The notes: generated by a model from the letters alone, not told the origin. Shown: positions 45,827 through 54,273, counted from the stretch's first letter. The stretch: DNA of 64,000 bases from Nocardia australiensis (GCF_020733705.1 NZ_JAJFZM010000001.1:682001-746000); one strand, 5' to 3'. Numbers and translations are program-made.

Positions 45827-46756
45827 TTACGCGGCGTTTGCCGCGACTGTCGTGAGGGACTGCTCGTAGCGGACGGGGCTGATGCCGCCGATCGCGGAGT
45901 GTCTGCGGGTAGTGTTGTACCAGTCGATCCAATTATCAACTGCGACAACGAGTTCGGACTTACCCGCGAAGGTACGGCGGTAATAGAATTCGTGTTTCAG
46001 TGTAGACCACAGCGATTCGGACGGGCTGTTGTCCCAACATATGCCGGTCGCGCCCATCGACCGGAGCAGACCGTGCCGGGCGCAGGCCCGCGCGGTCAGG
46101 CCCGCGGTGAACTCCCCACCGCGATCCGAATGCAGGATCGTGCCGCGTACCCGGCCGCCGCGCACGGCCACAGCCTGCTCGATCGCGGCCTCGACCACGT
46201 CCGAGCCGATGTGGTCGGTGACAGCGTGGCCGAGTACCCGGCGGGTGTGCCCGTCGCGGATGGCGCATAAATACATGTCGCCCTCACCGCAGCTCAGGTA
46301 CGTGAAGTCGGTGGTCCACACGGCATCGGGGCGGCCCTGATCGAACACGCGCGACACCAGGTCCGGCGGGAACGACGCGGCCGGATCCACCACGGTGGTG
46401 CGGACTTTGAACGTGCGCGGGCTGATGCCCTCGATCCCGATCCCGGCCATGATCTTGGCAACGGTCTTGTAGTTCACCGTCTCGCCGCGCTCGCGCAGTT
46501 CGTCGGTGATCCGCGGAGACCCGTAGGTGCCGTCCGATTCGGTGTGCACGTCCAGGATCTTCACCGTCAAATCCGCGCGGCGCTGCTGAGAGGGCGTCAA
46601 AACCATTGCCGCCCTGCGCTTCACGTACTGGTAGTAGCCCGAGGCCGATACCTCCAGCAGCCGTGCCATGCGCCGCACGCCGAACCGTTGCGCCGTGGCG
46701 GTCGTGCCGGCGGTGGCGGCGATGGTGTGTGCGTCGGGGGCGGCGTACTTCACCAT
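45827..46756 (-). CDS. IS3-family transposase OrfB (DDE integrase core)
   Basis: About 309 residues if counted from the ATG at 46756, which overlaps the orfA stop. The frame is open upstream, so OrfAB is made by a -1 shift inside orfA, probably at the run of A in TCAAAAGC. DDE residues are in WTTDFTYL, ILHSDRGGEF and SESLWSTLKHEFYY. The upstream HTH_21-like part is YGSPRITDELRERG, and the usual TRRHSAIGGISPVRYE motif ends the protein. It carries out transposition with OrfA. Confidence 0.93.
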   Translation of the reverse strand: MVKYAAPDAHTIAATAGTTATAQRFGVRRMARLLEVSASGYYQYVKRRAAMVLTPSQQRRADLTVKILDVHTESDGTYGSPRITDELRERGETVNYKTVAKIMAGIGIEGISPRTFKVRTTVVDPAASFPPDLVSRVFDQGRPDAVWTTDFTYLSCGEGDMYLCAIRDGHTRRVLGHAVTDHIGSDVVEAAIEQAVAVRGGRVRGTILHSDRGGEFTAGLTARACARHGLLRSMGATGICWDNSPSESLWSTLKHEFYYRRTFAGKSELVVAVDNWIDWYNTTRRHSAIGGISPVRYEQSLTTVAANAA

Positions 46757-47079
46757 CAGTTCGAACCGGGCCGGTTCTTCTGCATCGCGGCAAAGTACGC
46801 CGAAGCTTTTGAGAGGAAAGCGTTGTCCTTCTCCAGCTCGCTGACTTGCCTTCGCAGCCGCAGCAATTCGGCTCGCTCCGCGGCATCCAGAGGTTTCTCG
46901 CCGTGGACCTCGGCGGCGGTGTTCCTGCGCCGCTCGTCTTTGACCCAAGTGCTCAGCATCCCGGCGTCGATAGCCAGTTCCCGAGCGACTTCGGCGATCG
47001 TGCGACCGGAATCGATCACACGATGCGCAGCCTCGACCTTGTACTCGGTCGTATACGACCGGCGCTTGCGAGGAGGCAT
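46756..47079 (-). CDS. IS3-family transposase OrfA
   Basis: 107 residues: HTH of the transposase_8 family (YTTEYKVEAAHRVIDSGRTIAEVARELAIDAGMLSTWVKDERRR) and a leucine-zipper coiled coil (AERAELLRLRRQVSELEKDNAFLSKA). It binds the IS ends and is fused to OrfB by frameshifting. Confidence 0.93.
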   Translation of the reverse strand: MPPRKRRSYTTEYKVEAAHRVIDSGRTIAEVARELAIDAGMLSTWVKDERRRNTAAEVHGEKPLDAAERAELLRLRRQVSELEKDNAFLSKASAYFAAMQKNRPGSN

Positions 47080-47145
47080 AGGACATCCTTACCAGCAGGA
47101 CCGCAATCCTGCTAAATCGGTGTCCACTACCCAGGGGGAACCTCA

Positions 47146-47148
47146 GCA
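47146..47148. repeat. Target-site duplication, right copy (GCA)
   Basis: Matches the GCA at 45794-45796 on the other side of the insertion sequence. Confidence 0.75.
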
Positions 47149-47477
47149 GCCATCCGTGTCATCGAGGCCAGCGCCTTCGTCGAGGTACCGATTTTGCTCA
47201 ACCTTGGTGGCTCCGACCTGTCACCTGCGATGGCAGCCATAGTCCGCCGATGCTCAAACCTCTTGATACAGACCAACGTCGATGATGAGGCCCACGCGGA
47301 AGCGCCAGCCCTCACCAGACACCTACTGGCCGAAACTGGTGCAACCTGGGTGATCGTGACTGCGGGCGCATTCGGTGCTGTTGCTGTCAGCCAATCGGAA
47401 CTGATCTCTGTCCCAGCGTTTCCGGTGGCAGTTAGGCATACACACTGTGCGGGCGCGGCATTTTCCGGAGGACTGAT

Positions 47478-47852
47478 TTACGGCCTGCGGGCCAGGTGGT
47501 CGATGAAGCGAAGTATGTTGGTCGGGTCGGCGAGTGGGGCGCTCCGGTGTGCACGACACCAAAACGCCCCACTGCCGAGCTTGGCGGAACTGACGGCGTT
47601 CATCACTGCACCACCAATTGGTGCCGCCAGCCAGGAGATGCAAGTCATGCCGTGGCCGCATTCCTCAGTGAGCTGCGAGATACCGCAGTCACGGGCGCAG
47701 TAGAACATCCGATCCACTCGTGTTGGTTCGACAGCCGCATCGGATTCGATGGGGCTGTCGACGTAACGGACTGGTCCATCGCAATATTTGCACGCCTTCG
47801 TGCGGTTGATGCTCCTGGTCGCGGAGCGCAGGGTTCGGGGCTGACAGGACAC
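47478..47852 (-). CDS. Small Cys-rich, probable zinc-binding protein
   Basis: 124 residues from GTG 47852 with AAAAGGGAAT ahead. Cys clusters (ACKYCDGPVRYVD, FYCARDCGISQLT, EECGHGMTC) suggest one or two zinc sites. It follows the cupin-like gene by 29 bases and ends the minus-strand cassette. Its last 226 bases lie antisense to the broken PfkB gene with codon third positions aligned, which can generate false open frames in GC-rich DNA; the conserved-looking Cys pattern is the argument that it is real. Family not recognised. Confidence 0.55.
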   Translation of the reverse strand: MSCQPRTLRSATRSINRTKACKYCDGPVRYVDSPIESDAAVEPTRVDRMFYCARDCGISQLTEECGHGMTCISWLAAPIGGAVMNAVSSAKLGSGAFWCRAHRSAPLADPTNILRFIDHLARRP

Positions 47853-47881
47853 ATTCCCTTTTGAGCAGGAAGCTGTTTTCC

Positions 47882-48535
47882 CTAGAACAGTTGCCACTCG
47901 TCCAGTCGGCCGATCATTTCCTGAAGTCGAGCGGATGTCATCCGTTTGCGGAGCGCATCGTCTGCCGATTCTTGTTGAGCACCGTACTGCCACCAGCTCT
48001 CGCCGGTCTTCCGGTCCATCACCAGGAAGCGGTCCTTCACCGCAGGGCCGCGCACCACCAGCGACACCGTGAATGGTTCGGCCACAACGGCATGCACCAT
48101 GCTGTGGTGCAAGGCGTAGCTGGTGCTGATCGGTTCTTCTCTCGCCTGCAGCACTGGCAATTTCTTTGGGTCGATTCGCTCGTCCAACTCGGCGTTGCCG
48201 AACAGGTAGTGCCGATACTGGCCACGCAGAATCCTGCTGGCGTAGGACCAGCGGTGGTTGTGCGGCCGGTCGAAGTAGCCAGGCAGGAAGACGTGCAATC
48301 GGACGCGGATGCCGGGGTCGTTGTCGCTGTGCAGCACGATCTTGTCCAGGATGTCGTAATGCTCGCACATGTTGAGTAGGTCTGGCCGGTTTGGCAGATC
48401 ATCCAGCCGTTCGCGCACGATCCGAGGTTCGGCGGCAAGTTCGTTCAATGCCTCACGGCAGTTGATCTCAACATCGTCGATGTCGTTCCAGTCGATCCCG
48501 CACAGGTTCTCGGCGATGCGGTCGATGTCATCCAT
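47882..48535 (-). CDS. Cupin-fold protein, possible metal-dependent oxygenase
   Basis: 217 residues. A cupin-like double-stranded barrel is suggested by VRLHVFLPGYFDRPHNHRWSYASRILRGQYRHYLF (His-Asn-His metal motif) and SYALHHSMVHAVVAEPFTVSLVVRGPAVKDRF (later His residues and barrel strands), a plan like cysteine-dioxygenase-type cupins. It starts 6 bases before the end region of the radical SAM gene's downstream spacer and is probably co-transcribed with it. Substrate unknown; a step acting on the radical SAM product is an inference. Confidence 0.7.
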   Translation of the reverse strand: MDDIDRIAENLCGIDWNDIDDVEINCREALNELAAEPRIVRERLDDLPNRPDLLNMCEHYDILDKIVLHSDNDPGIRVRLHVFLPGYFDRPHNHRWSYASRILRGQYRHYLFGNAELDERIDPKKLPVLQAREEPISTSYALHHSMVHAVVAEPFTVSLVVRGPAVKDRFLVMDRKTGESWWQYGAQQESADDALRKRMTSARLQEMIGRLDEWQLF

Positions 48536-48541
48536 TAGTTC

Positions 48542-49681
48542 TCACTCCTCGGGCTTAGCGCTGGATTTCCAGAGTCGGCAGACGGGAACGATGTCGTCGT
48601 AGGCGTCGCACGAGGCTTTGCCCATCACCAACTCTTCGGCCGGGCAACCACCCATGCAGGCGCTGGCTTTGCAGCCGCCGCAGGAGCTTTCGGCCAATGC
48701 GCTGGTGAACAGGTCGAACTCGTTGGTGCCGTGGTTGAGTTCAACTTGGCCGTCGACCATCTGAGCGAAATACAGGTCGGTGTCGAACAGATACGAGCAG
48801 ACGTAGCAGCGACCATCCGGAAAAATTGAGATCCGATCCAGCGTCCGGCCGATGCACCCCTGGTAGCCCTCGGCGGCATAGCGCGTCATCTGGTCGCGCC
48901 GTGCATACGTCGGCTGGTACCACACCCGTGTTTTATGTTCGGGCGCAACCACACTGAGGCGATCGCAGAAATTCACCCACTCCGGCGGCGTCATCGCCAT
49001 CTCGACATTGCCGTGTCCGGTGCCGATGGTCGAGAAGACGTGGAACTTCACCAGGCTGACGCCCAGCTGATCTGCCAGGCTCAACAGGTTCAGCACGTCA
49101 TCTTCGTTGGCCTTGTTGACCGTGCAGATGATGCGCGTATCGAAGCCCCGCGCAGTCAGCTCGGCCGTGGTTTCGAGGGCAGTGTCGAAGGTGCCTTCAC
49201 CTCGGATGGCATCGTGACTCTCTACGCTGCCGCCATCCAAACTGACCTGGACATAGGCGAAATCCTCGGGCTCCAACTGTTTGAATTTCTTGAGCGCCGG
49301 TTTCTGGGCGTTTGTCGTGGTGATGACGTGCTCATACCCCAGTTTCCGGCTCATCCGGATGGCGTCGCAGTAGTACGGATGCAACGTCGGCTCGCCGCCG
49401 AGGATGGTGAGTTTGCTGCCACCCAGTTTCCGCCAGGTGGTGAGGGTGTCCACGATCTTCGGCAATGGCATCTTGAGCGCCCGATCCAGCCGTTCGCCCA
49501 TATAGCAGTGTTCGCAGCGCAGCTGGCAGGCTTCGGTGATGTATAGGTAGACGTTGCGGAAGCGGCCGTAGGCCACGCGGTCGATACGTTCGGGCTCGTG
49601 AACGGTTGCACCACGCGGCATTCGGGCGTGGCCGTAATCGTCGCCTCTGAGCTTTGACATGGGCAGCGGGACAGTAGTCAT
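48542..49681 (-). CDS. Radical SAM / SPASM-domain enzyme
   Basis: 379 residues from ATG 49681, which overlaps the upstream kinase stop by four bases; a longer in-frame start exists only inside that gene. The radical SAM cluster motif CxxxCxxC is in ACQLRCEHCYMG, with the GGEPTLHP SAM-binding motif after it. The C-terminal SPASM part has many Cys (ISIFPDGRCYVCSYLF, SSCGGCKASACMGGCPAEE, CDAYDDIVPVC), for one or two extra [4Fe-4S] clusters. SPASM enzymes modify peptides (RiPPs), proteins or small molecules. No precursor-peptide gene was recognised nearby. Central gene of an unfamiliar cassette. Confidence 0.92.
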   Translation of the reverse strand: MTTVPLPMSKLRGDDYGHARMPRGATVHEPERIDRVAYGRFRNVYLYITEACQLRCEHCYMGERLDRALKMPLPKIVDTLTTWRKLGGSKLTILGGEPTLHPYYCDAIRMSRKLGYEHVITTTNAQKPALKKFKQLEPEDFAYVQVSLDGGSVESHDAIRGEGTFDTALETTAELTARGFDTRIICTVNKANEDDVLNLLSLADQLGVSLVKFHVFSTIGTGHGNVEMAMTPPEWVNFCDRLSVVAPEHKTRVWYQPTYARRDQMTRYAAEGYQGCIGRTLDRISIFPDGRCYVCSYLFDTDLYFAQMVDGQVELNHGTNEFDLFTSALAESSCGGCKASACMGGCPAEELVMGKASCDAYDDIVPVCRLWKSSAKPEE

Positions 49682-50361
49682 AACGAAGAACTCCGTGAAA
49701 TAAGCAGCGGGGCAAGCAGATTTGCTGCGCCGTCGATGGTGTTGGTGGTGTCGAGCTGAGTGACGGCAATTGCAGAGTCGGTGAAGCCGGCGCAAATGCC
49801 AGCCGCCGTCTGGTGGTATCGCTGCAGCCGGGCTTTGAACAATCGTGGTGAGTCACCACGACGTGGATGGAGCAGGCCACCGCAATGTGCGCACTGCCAG
49901 GGATCCTGGTTGCTCGGCGCTGCCGGGAGGCGCGGATCGTGGATTGGGTCACGTTCGCAGCTATGGCAGACCCTGCGGGTCTTGGCCCGTTGCTTCAGCG
50001 TCTTGGCGTCGGCCACGACCTCGATAGCCTCGATGCAGCATGGTGGCTGCAACGTCCACAACGTGGTCAGTAGCTGATCCACCTGGCTGGCTGATCCAGG
50101 AAAGTTGTCGAGCAGCACGGTATGAACATCCGAATCAGCCTGCGCTGCTTCGAAATATGAACGTAGCGCCTCCACAACAGTGAACTCGTCGATCCAGCCC
50201 AGCCGTTCACTACTGGTGGCGGTGGCGGCCAGTACCTCTTTCGGAACGTGCTCGCGAAGTCGGAAGATGCGTCGGCCCGATGCCTGGCCAAGTCGCAGAG
50301 TGAGTGTGGTTTTGCCAGCGGCCGGAGGGCCAAATATCGGGACAACTAGCGAAAGTGCCAC
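49678..50361 (-). CDS. Adenylate-kinase-like P-loop protein with a zinc-ribbon lid
   Basis: 227 residues. Walker A is GPPAAGKTTL (near residue 11). A Cys4 zinc site (RVCHSCERD ... QCAHCGGLLHPRRGD) stands where adenylate kinases carry the LID, followed by the familiar arrangement SPRLFKARLQRYHQ. It should move a phosphate to a nucleotide or nucleotide-like acceptor. First gene of the minus-strand cassette, divergent from the HTH regulator, and coupled to the radical SAM gene. A decayed copy of its 3' end lies at about 56560-56590. Confidence 0.82.
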   Translation of the reverse strand: MALSLVVPIFGPPAAGKTTLTLRLGQASGRRIFRLREHVPKEVLAATATSSERLGWIDEFTVVEALRSYFEAAQADSDVHTVLLDNFPGSASQVDQLLTTLWTLQPPCCIEAIEVVADAKTLKQRAKTRRVCHSCERDPIHDPRLPAAPSNQDPWQCAHCGGLLHPRRGDSPRLFKARLQRYHQTAAGICAGFTDSAIAVTQLDTTNTIDGAANLLAPLLISRSSSL

Positions 50362-50555
50362 GGCTTACCCCTTTCTGTAAGGCCCGGATGTGTCCAGGTC
50401 CCAAGGGTCGGATTCCAGCGAAATTGGCACCACGACTACGGCGTATGCGGGGTATGTATGAAATGTATATGCGCGGGGACGCACCGGTGATAACGTCGTC
50501 CCACCAGGGCAAATGGGGGTAAGGACATCTCAAGACACGGTTTCGGACGGCCAAC

Positions 50556-51992
50556 ATGACGCGCGTATCCGATATGCAGCGCTACTGTGCGCGCTGCGGG
50601 AGCAGGCTCAACCGCTACAACGTCGAAACCCTATGCAGCCCTTGCGGATCAGGTGCCTCGGATGATCTCGCGCAACCACCTCTCGTGCCACCTGCCTTCT
50701 GGCAGGTCGATCAGATACGCGATGCTCTCGCTACGTGGCATATGGGCCGTGTGATCTTCGCCTATCGGATGCACCCGTACCACGGCAAACCACTGCCGCA
50801 GGAACTGGTCGGCAATTGGCTTGGTCTGACGCAAGCCCAGCTCAGCCGGATCGAAAAAGGCCAGGCTCCCGAACAACTGTCGAAGCTCATCCGCTGGGCG
50901 CGGGCCCTCGGCATCCCAGGCGACCTGTTGTGGTTCAAGTTGCCCGCTGACTCTGGCGTTACGCTCGATGACGTGAACCGCCAGGATTTCTTGCGTGCAG
51001 CTTTTGGGGTCACAGTGACAGGGGCCGCCGCGCCGCTGATTGACTTGCTGAGCACCATCCAGCCGACGCCGATTCCCTCGCATGTCGGAGCCACCGAGAT
51101 CGAACAGATCCGCACCACGGCCCGTGAATTCAGCACGTGGGACCACACCTATGGTGGCGGACTGGTTCGCGAGGCTGTCGCCGCCCAGCTCCGATACGCG
51201 GTCAACCTGCTCAACGCCCATTGTTCCGAGATGCACCGTACCGACCTTCAGAGCGCCGTCGGGTTCCTCGGACACACCGCGGGCTTCATGGCGTTCGACG
51301 CCTACGCACACGCCGATGCCCGGAGCATGTTCCGCCTGGCCTGGACGTGTGCCGAAGAGGCCGGTGACTGGCACCTTCGGGGCAAGGTCCTCTCGTCGAT
51401 GGCACGCCAAGCGATTTGGTGCGCCAGTCCCGACGATGGTCTCACCTACATCGAACTGGCCATGGTGAGATCGGACCGGTTGACTGCTACCGAGCGGGCC
51501 ATGCTGCATTCCGCTCGGGCGCGAGCACTCGCCAAGTTGCACCGGGTAGAAGAAGCGGTGCGAGCAGTCGGCCAAGCAGATGACGAATTTGCATATGCCT
51601 CGCCAGCCGACGACCCACCGTGGATGGCCTACTACGACGCGGCCCAGCACTCCGGCGATACGGGACACGCCCTCTTCGACATCGCGCTTACTGGCCGTTT
51701 TGCCACCGAGGCCAGTAACCGTCTGAGAGCTGCCATTGAAGGCCATACTGAGGCATTCGTTCGGTCCCGCGCTATCTCAGGCATCAAACTGGCGTCGCTG
51801 ACCATGGCTACTGGCGATCCGGAGGAAGCGGCGGTACTCGGCAAAGCTGCTCTGATCGACGCCGGTCACATCCGTTCCCGCCGCGCTGCTGACGACCTTC
51901 GGGAGCTGGCGCGGTTCGGAGGGGCTCATGACAAGTCAATCGAGGTCGAAGAACTTCGGACCCGCATCGGCACGATATTGGCGGCTGTATGA
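50556..51992 (+). CDS. Zinc-ribbon / HTH / TPR-type transcriptional regulator
   Basis: 478 residues. N-terminal Cys4 ribbon (YCARCGSRLNRYNVETLCSPCG, residues 9-30), XRE-like HTH (GNWLGLTQAQLSRIEKGQAPEQLSKLIRWARALGIPGDLLWF, about 88-135), and an all-helical TPR-like region to the end. Tetratricopeptide XRE regulators of actinobacteria often sense small peptides or metabolites. It is divergent from the kinase/radical SAM operon over 194 bases and overlaps the APH kinase gene by four bases, so it is the likely controller of both. The N-terminal ribbon is an unusual addition. Confidence 0.85.
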   Translation: MTRVSDMQRYCARCGSRLNRYNVETLCSPCGSGASDDLAQPPLVPPAFWQVDQIRDALATWHMGRVIFAYRMHPYHGKPLPQELVGNWLGLTQAQLSRIEKGQAPEQLSKLIRWARALGIPGDLLWFKLPADSGVTLDDVNRQDFLRAAFGVTVTGAAAPLIDLLSTIQPTPIPSHVGATEIEQIRTTAREFSTWDHTYGGGLVREAVAAQLRYAVNLLNAHCSEMHRTDLQSAVGFLGHTAGFMAFDAYAHADARSMFRLAWTCAEEAGDWHLRGKVLSSMARQAIWCASPDDGLTYIELAMVRSDRLTATERAMLHSARARALAKLHRVEEAVRAVGQADDEFAYASPADDPPWMAYYDAAQHSGDTGHALFDIALTGRFATEASNRLRAAIEGHTEAFVRSRAISGIKLASLTMATGDPEEAAVLGKAALIDAGHIRSRRAADDLRELARFGGAHDKSIEVEELRTRIGTILAAV

Positions 51993-52888
51993 CGGCCGAG
52001 CTGGCTGGCGACGAAACACTGTCGGTCCTGCGTGAGGCATGCTCGCACGTCGGTATTGATGCTGCGGGCGCTGAGCTGTTGCGGCTCAGCGAGAACGCTA
52101 TCTACAAACTGCCTGGCAGTGTTGTGGTGCGAATCAGTCGACCAGGGCAACAGGTTGCCGCGAGGCGTGAGGTTGATGTTGCCCGCTGGTTGGAGGCGTC
52201 CGGTGTACAGGCGGTACAGGTTACGCCTGGCGTCGAACAGCCGGTTGAGGTTGATGGTCGCTCGGTGACGTTCTGGCGGGAGTTGCCTCCTCACTACAAC
52301 GGCACTCCCGTCCAGGTGGCCGCCGCGCTCAGGCAGCTTCACCGCTTGGCGACGCCGACCGACGTCAATCTGGGAGAGGTCGCGCCGTTCGTCCGGCTTA
52401 ATGAGCGGATCGACGCTGCCCACACCCTCACCGCTGACGATCGCCGCTGGATGTACGACCACCTGGCGGAACTACGCCAACAGTGGGATGACCTTCCAAA
52501 AGGGTTGCCCTGGTGCGTGATCCACGGGGATGCTTGGGGCGGCAACGTGGTCTCGACAAATGACGGGCGTGTACTCCTACTCGATCTGGAGCGCACCTCG
52601 ATTGGGCCGCCGGAGTGGGATCTGGTGCATACAGCAATCAAGTGGTCGTCGTTCGACTGGATCAGCATGAAACAGTACGCCGAGTTCTGCGACGTATACG
52701 GGGACGACGTCACGAACTGGGCTGGATTTGCGCTGCTGCGCGACATCCGAGAGTTCAGGATGACAACGATGGCGGCACAGAGCGCAACGAGGAATCCTGG
52801 CGATCAGACACAAGCCGCTCACCGGCTGGCATGTATTCGCGGGAAGCGTGGCATGCGACCGTGGAATGGCTGGAAACCGTTGGGCTAG
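51989..52888 (+). CDS. APH-fold phosphotransferase (kinase) 1
   Basis: 299 residues. Catalytic loop CVIHGDAWGGNVV (HGDxxxxN) and metal-binding LLDLERTSIGPPEWDL in the DFG position identify the aminoglycoside-phosphotransferase / choline-kinase family. It phosphorylates a hydroxyl on a small molecule; being in the family does not mean antibiotic resistance. Start overlaps the regulator's stop (ATGA). The last 170 bases of the gene and 45 bases beyond are repeated at 54331-54547. Confidence 0.87.
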   Translation: MTAELAGDETLSVLREACSHVGIDAAGAELLRLSENAIYKLPGSVVVRISRPGQQVAARREVDVARWLEASGVQAVQVTPGVEQPVEVDGRSVTFWRELPPHYNGTPVQVAAALRQLHRLATPTDVNLGEVAPFVRLNERIDAAHTLTADDRRWMYDHLAELRQQWDDLPKGLPWCVIHGDAWGGNVVSTNDGRVLLLDLERTSIGPPEWDLVHTAIKWSSFDWISMKQYAEFCDVYGDDVTNWAGFALLRDIREFRMTTMAAQSATRNPGDQTQAAHRLACIRGKRGMRPWNGWKPLG

Positions 52889-52933
52889 AGCACGTTTCCT
52901 GGATCCAGAGCGGCCGGTATGACGAGAAGGAAC
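52717..52933 (+). repeat. Direct repeat copy 1 (217 bases)
   Basis: Runs from inside the 3' end of the first APH gene to 45 bases past its stop. It is about 96 percent identical by eye, without gaps, to 54331-54547. The two copies bracket the second APH gene. Confidence 0.92.
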
Positions 52934-53529
52934 CCGGCAATTCGGCCCGGAATTGGACGGACGGTTGCTCATGCGGACTGGCCCTACATCTATTCCACGC
53001 TGCATCGCTTGACGGGAGGCGCGCGCTCACATCCTCGTCGGACGACGAATTGAAGCTTCTGGACTGCGCAATGTGGAGCGGTTCGAGCAGACGGCGACGG
53101 ACGTGATTCTCGGCGTCTTGCCGTTCAACCGCGTCGGGGGTTCGAATATCGCGCGACGAAGGGTTCTGGCGTCCAAGGACCGATCAACTCGCGAAGCCCG
53201 CAAAACCGTCCCTGCGTGCATCGCAAAGGACGACTCAGGCGTCTTTTTTGACGTTTGCTGTGGCAGTTTTGATGCATGATTAGCGCTGCTGAACTTCGCG
53301 CACGGCTCGCCGACCTGGCTGAGCCGCAATGGGGCTGCTCACCACCGCCCGAGCCGCGGCCGTCGACATCGGCACCAAGCAGCTGCAGCGCCTGGCCGAC
53401 CACGCCGTTGCGGAGATACCAAAAGTGGTCGACCCACCGACACCGGTTTGCGCCACGGCGCCAGCACTTCCGACAACCTGCCGGTCAACCCGACCGTTTC
53501 AGCGGTGCGCAATCGTCCGGACTGGGGTC
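52934..53529. other. 596-base stretch without a supported gene
   Basis: Follows repeat copy 1. Short open frames in all directions lack family features. A short plus-strand frame opens at 53276 (ISAAELRARLADLAEPQWG) with a TTGACG box about 25 bases ahead and loses protein-like character after some 20 codons, so it may be the stub of a lost gene. A run of six T near 53240 follows a 4-base stem and could be a weak terminator. Confidence 0.5.
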
Positions 53530-54273
53530 ATGACAGAGCTTCCGTTGCCCGGTGGGGCGGTCAACGGGCCAGTGCGTGTCGGGGACACGGTCCGGCGGCG
53601 CGGCGGCCCGCAGAGCGAGTTCGTGCGCCGTTTACTCGATCACTTCGAACGTCAGGGCTGGTCCGGTGCGCCGAGGGGGTTGGGCGTTGATGATCAAGGG
53701 CGCGATGTCCTGACGTTCGTCGATGGCTATGTGGCCTGGCGGCGGCCAAGGCCCCGGGAAGTGGACTCCGTGGACTGTGTGGCTGCCGTGGCGCGGCTGG
53801 TTCGCCAGTTTCATGATCTGACGGCGGGCACGGGTCTGACCAGCGGTCAGGAGGTTGTCTGCCATAACGACTTGGCGCCAAACAACACGGTATATCGCCG
53901 TCGAGGCAGCGGCGTGCGGCCGGTGGCGTTCATCGACTGGGATCTGGCTGCGCCGGGAGCGCGGATCGACGATGTGGCCCACGTGTGCTGGCAGTTCCTC
54001 GATCTTGGGCCGACTGTGGTTGATCCTTTCGACGCGGGGAGACGAATGCGGACAATCTGCGAGGCATACGGGTTGGCCGACCGATCAGGTCTGGTGGAGA
54101 CCGTGCTGTGGTGGCAGGACCGTTGCTGGCGCGGCATCATCGCCGGCGCGGGCAAGGGGGATGTGGCGATGGTCGGCCTGCGTGATGATGGTGCTGTCCG
54201 GTCCATTCAGGAAGCTGCCGCATGGGTGGTGAAGCACCGAGACGCGTTGGAGACAGCCCTATTTGCCGAGTGA
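53530..54273 (+). CDS. APH-fold phosphotransferase (kinase) 2
   Basis: 247 residues from ATG 53530; an upstream open extension is not protein-like. Catalytic loop VVCHNDLAPNNTVYR and metal motif FIDWDLAAPGARIDDVAHV. The N-terminus (LPGGAVNGPVRVGDTVRR) is the common beginning of a large actinobacterial APH subfamily. Not closely related in sequence to kinase 1. It lies between two 217-base direct repeats copied from the end of the kinase 1 gene and may have arrived as a unit. Confidence 0.88.
   Translation: MTELPLPGGAVNGPVRVGDTVRRRGGPQSEFVRRLLDHFERQGWSGAPRGLGVDDQGRDVLTFVDGYVAWRRPRPREVDSVDCVAAVARLVRQFHDLTAGTGLTSGQEVVCHNDLAPNNTVYRRRGSGVRPVAFIDWDLAAPGARIDDVAHVCWQFLDLGPTVVDPFDAGRRMRTICEAYGLADRSGLVETVLWWQDRCWRGIIAGAGKGDVAMVGLRDDGAVRSIQEAAAWVVKHRDALETALFAE

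Larger units (their letters stand above)
45797..47145 (-). mobile_element. Complete IS3-family insertion sequence, 1349 bases
   Basis: The ends begin TGAGGTTCCCCC on the left and, read from the right end inward, TGAGGTTCCCCC as well; about 22 of the first 25 bases match, ending in GTGGACA. Tips are TG...CA and a 3-base GCA duplication flanks the element. Inside are overlapping orfA and orfB frames with an intact DDE catalytic triad. No decay was seen, so the element is probably recent and may be active. Confidence 0.93.
45377..47703 (+). pseudogene. PfkB-like sugar/nucleoside kinase gene interrupted by an IS3-family element
   Basis: The 5' part (45377-45796) encodes CVSYLALAELWTVPQFP ... GAPTLLLSNDIGDDEHGRFVRTWLEQRHVDC, a ribokinase/PfkB N-terminus. 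The 3' part from 47149 encodes ATWVIVTAGAFGAVAVS and the PfkB signature region CAGAAFSGGLIYGL. Removing the 1349-base element and one GCA copy rejoins the two halves exactly in frame (... IEAA-AIRVIEASAF ...). The signature normally reads GAGD; here the catalytic Asp is Ala, so the protein may already have lost ordinary kinase activity. The 3' end overlaps a minus-strand gene in antisense. Start is approximate. Confidence 0.85.

Noticed and set aside
47882..52888. Reading the cassette as a viperin-type antiviral or a plain RiPP locus
   Set aside because: The radical SAM protein has a long SPASM region unlike viperin, and no precursor-peptide gene was found. Both ideas need more evidence than the sequence gives.
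52872..53106. A gene continuing past the end of the first APH frame
   Set aside because: A frame in another phase reads on for about 80 codons, but it crosses the repeat boundary and loses protein character. The APH ending RPWNGWKPLG looks natural.
51989..54273. Calling the two APH-fold genes aminoglycoside-resistance genes
   Set aside because: The fold covers many small-molecule kinases, and neither protein shows features specific to a known resistance enzyme.
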